From an uncultured Oscillibacter sp. (GTDB lineage: Bacteria; Bacillota; Clostridia; Oscillospirales; Oscillospiraceae), in assembly GCA_910576845.1 (NCBI GenBank), contig CAJTJA010000038.1:1-22363 (forward strand): 22,363 nucleotides of DNA, written 5' to 3'. Position numbers and translations under genes: made by a program. Positions 21,749-22,363 of this stretch are shown here, piece by piece. Each line of letters opens with the position of its first letter. Position 1 is the stretch's first letter. The notes below the pieces were generated by a model. It saw only the letters and a list, made by a program, of their open reading frames with translations. It was not told the origin of the DNA and made no database searches.

Positions 21749-22363
21749 ACTTTACAATTAACGGGCGGGAGCTGTCCGCCCCGAAAGGGACTACAATCCT
21801 GAACGCAGCCGAGAAGGCGGGCATCCCCATTCCCCACCTGTGCTATCTGAAGGACCTGAACGAGATTGCCGCCTGCCGGATGTGCATGGTGGAGGTCGAG
21901 GGCACAGAGCGTCTGGTCCCGGCGTGCAACACGGAAATTTTAGAGGGTATGATCATTCACACCAACTCCCCTCGGGTCCGGGATGCCCGAAAGACGAACC
22001 TCCGCCTGATTCTCTCTCAGCACAACTCCAACTGCACCGTCTGCGTGCGAAGCGGCTACTGCGAGCTTCAGAAGCTGTCTCATGACCTGAATATCCACTA
22101 CCAGCCCTATCCGGTTCAGCCGGAGCGGGCCCATGTGGACCTGAGCGTTCCTGTCGTTCGGGAGGCCAGCAAGTGCATCAAATGTATGCGCTGTGTCCAG
22201 GTCTGCGACAAAATCCAGGGTATGAATATCTGGGATGTGGCGGGCACCGGTTCCCGGACTACCGTGGACGTGAGCTATAACCGCTATTTAAAGAACACGG
22301 ACTGCGTATTCTGCGGCCAGTGCGTCACCCACTGCCCCACCGGGGCCCTGACGGTCCGGGACG
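21742..22363 (+). CDS. HydA/NuoG-like iron-sulfur subunit, N-terminal 207 residues (cut by window edge)
   Basis: The start overlaps the previous gene by 7 bp, after GGAGAA. The visible part has a plant-type [2Fe-2S] domain (C34, C45, C48, C62), a NuoG-type His-ligated cluster motif HxxxCxxCxxxxxC (His94, C98, C101, C107), and two bacterial ferredoxin motifs (C145, C148, C151, C155 and C188, C191, C194, C198). This order is shared by [FeFe]-hydrogenases, NADH-linked formate dehydrogenase alpha subunits and transhydrogenase StnA-like proteins. The H-cluster or molybdopterin region that would tell them apart is outside the window. The gene continues to the right. Confidence 0.85.
   Translation, partial: MVNFTINGRELSAPKGTTILNAAEKAGIPIPHLCYLKDLNEIAACRMCMVEVEGTERLVPACNTEILEGMIIHTNSPRVRDARKTNLRLILSQHNSNCTVCVRSGYCELQKLSHDLNIHYQPYPVQPERAHVDLSVPVVREASKCIKCMRCVQVCDKIQGMNIWDVAGTGSRTTVDVSYNRYLKNTDCVFCGQCVTHCPTGALTVRD

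Noticed and set aside
1..22363. tRNA, rRNA, CRISPR arrays and IS transposases
   Set aside because: No cloverleaf, rRNA segment, regularly spaced repeats or transposase motifs were seen when reading both strands; short tRNA-like folds cannot be fully excluded without a dedicated search.

Overview
The window looks like chromosomal DNA from a GC-rich, anaerobic, spore-forming gut Clostridia, most likely of the Oscillospiraceae (Flavonifractor / Lawsonibacter / Intestinimonas-like). This is inferred from the strong GGAGG ribosome sites, sigma-A promoters in a GC-rich genome, a SleL/YaaH-type LysM plus GH18 spore-lytic hydrolase, a YtrA-type GntR/ABC operon, BspA-like leucine-rich repeats, and an iron-sulfur/flavin enzyme of the [FeFe]-hydrogenase or bifurcating transhydrogenase type. 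No phage, IS transposase, CRISPR, rRNA or tRNA was seen.

Layout. 1-300 (-) is the start of a SufC-like ABC ATPase. 484-1176 (+) is a ferritin-like protein with a Pro/Ala-rich N-terminal linker. 1389-3421 (-) is a tightly packed four-gene operon: GntR regulator, ABC ATPase, ABC-2 permease, zinc-ribbon protein. 3645-8801 (+) is a co-directional cluster: leucine-rich-repeat protein, DUF2201-type VWA protein, nitroreductase, MoxR-type AAA+ ATPase, NifU-like Fe-S protein, and a small protein resembling the tail of YqaJ recombinases. It ends in a clear terminator.

8887-12091 (+) holds purine genes: a promoter, an approximately 190-nt structured RNA whose outer stem pairs with the purA ribosome site, purA, a 277-bp gap, then purB. 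Together PurA and PurB make AMP from IMP. 12330-13604 (-) is the LysM/GH18 hydrolase. It is divergent from a YkvI-like membrane protein (13832-14938, +), with a 56-bp interrupted palindrome between them. A bactofilin gene follows (15139-15633, +), then a strong bidirectional terminator, a Bax-inhibitor-1-like membrane protein (-), an OppA-like lipoprotein (-) whose -35 box lies inside a 21-bp palindrome, and a HAD phosphatase (-). A 221-bp MITE-like element lies between the last two and supplies the HAD stop codon. The right end (19910-22363, +) carries a NuoF-tail/GltD-like flavoprotein overlapping the start of a HydA/NuoG-like iron-sulfur subunit, cut by the window edge.

The most interesting points are the MoxR/VWA cassette carrying both a NifU-like protein and a nitroreductase, the structured purA leader (candidate 6S RNA or ribosome-site switch), the MITE-like element, and the flavoprotein/HydA-like pair. 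All functional calls come from motif recognition by eye; no database search was run.
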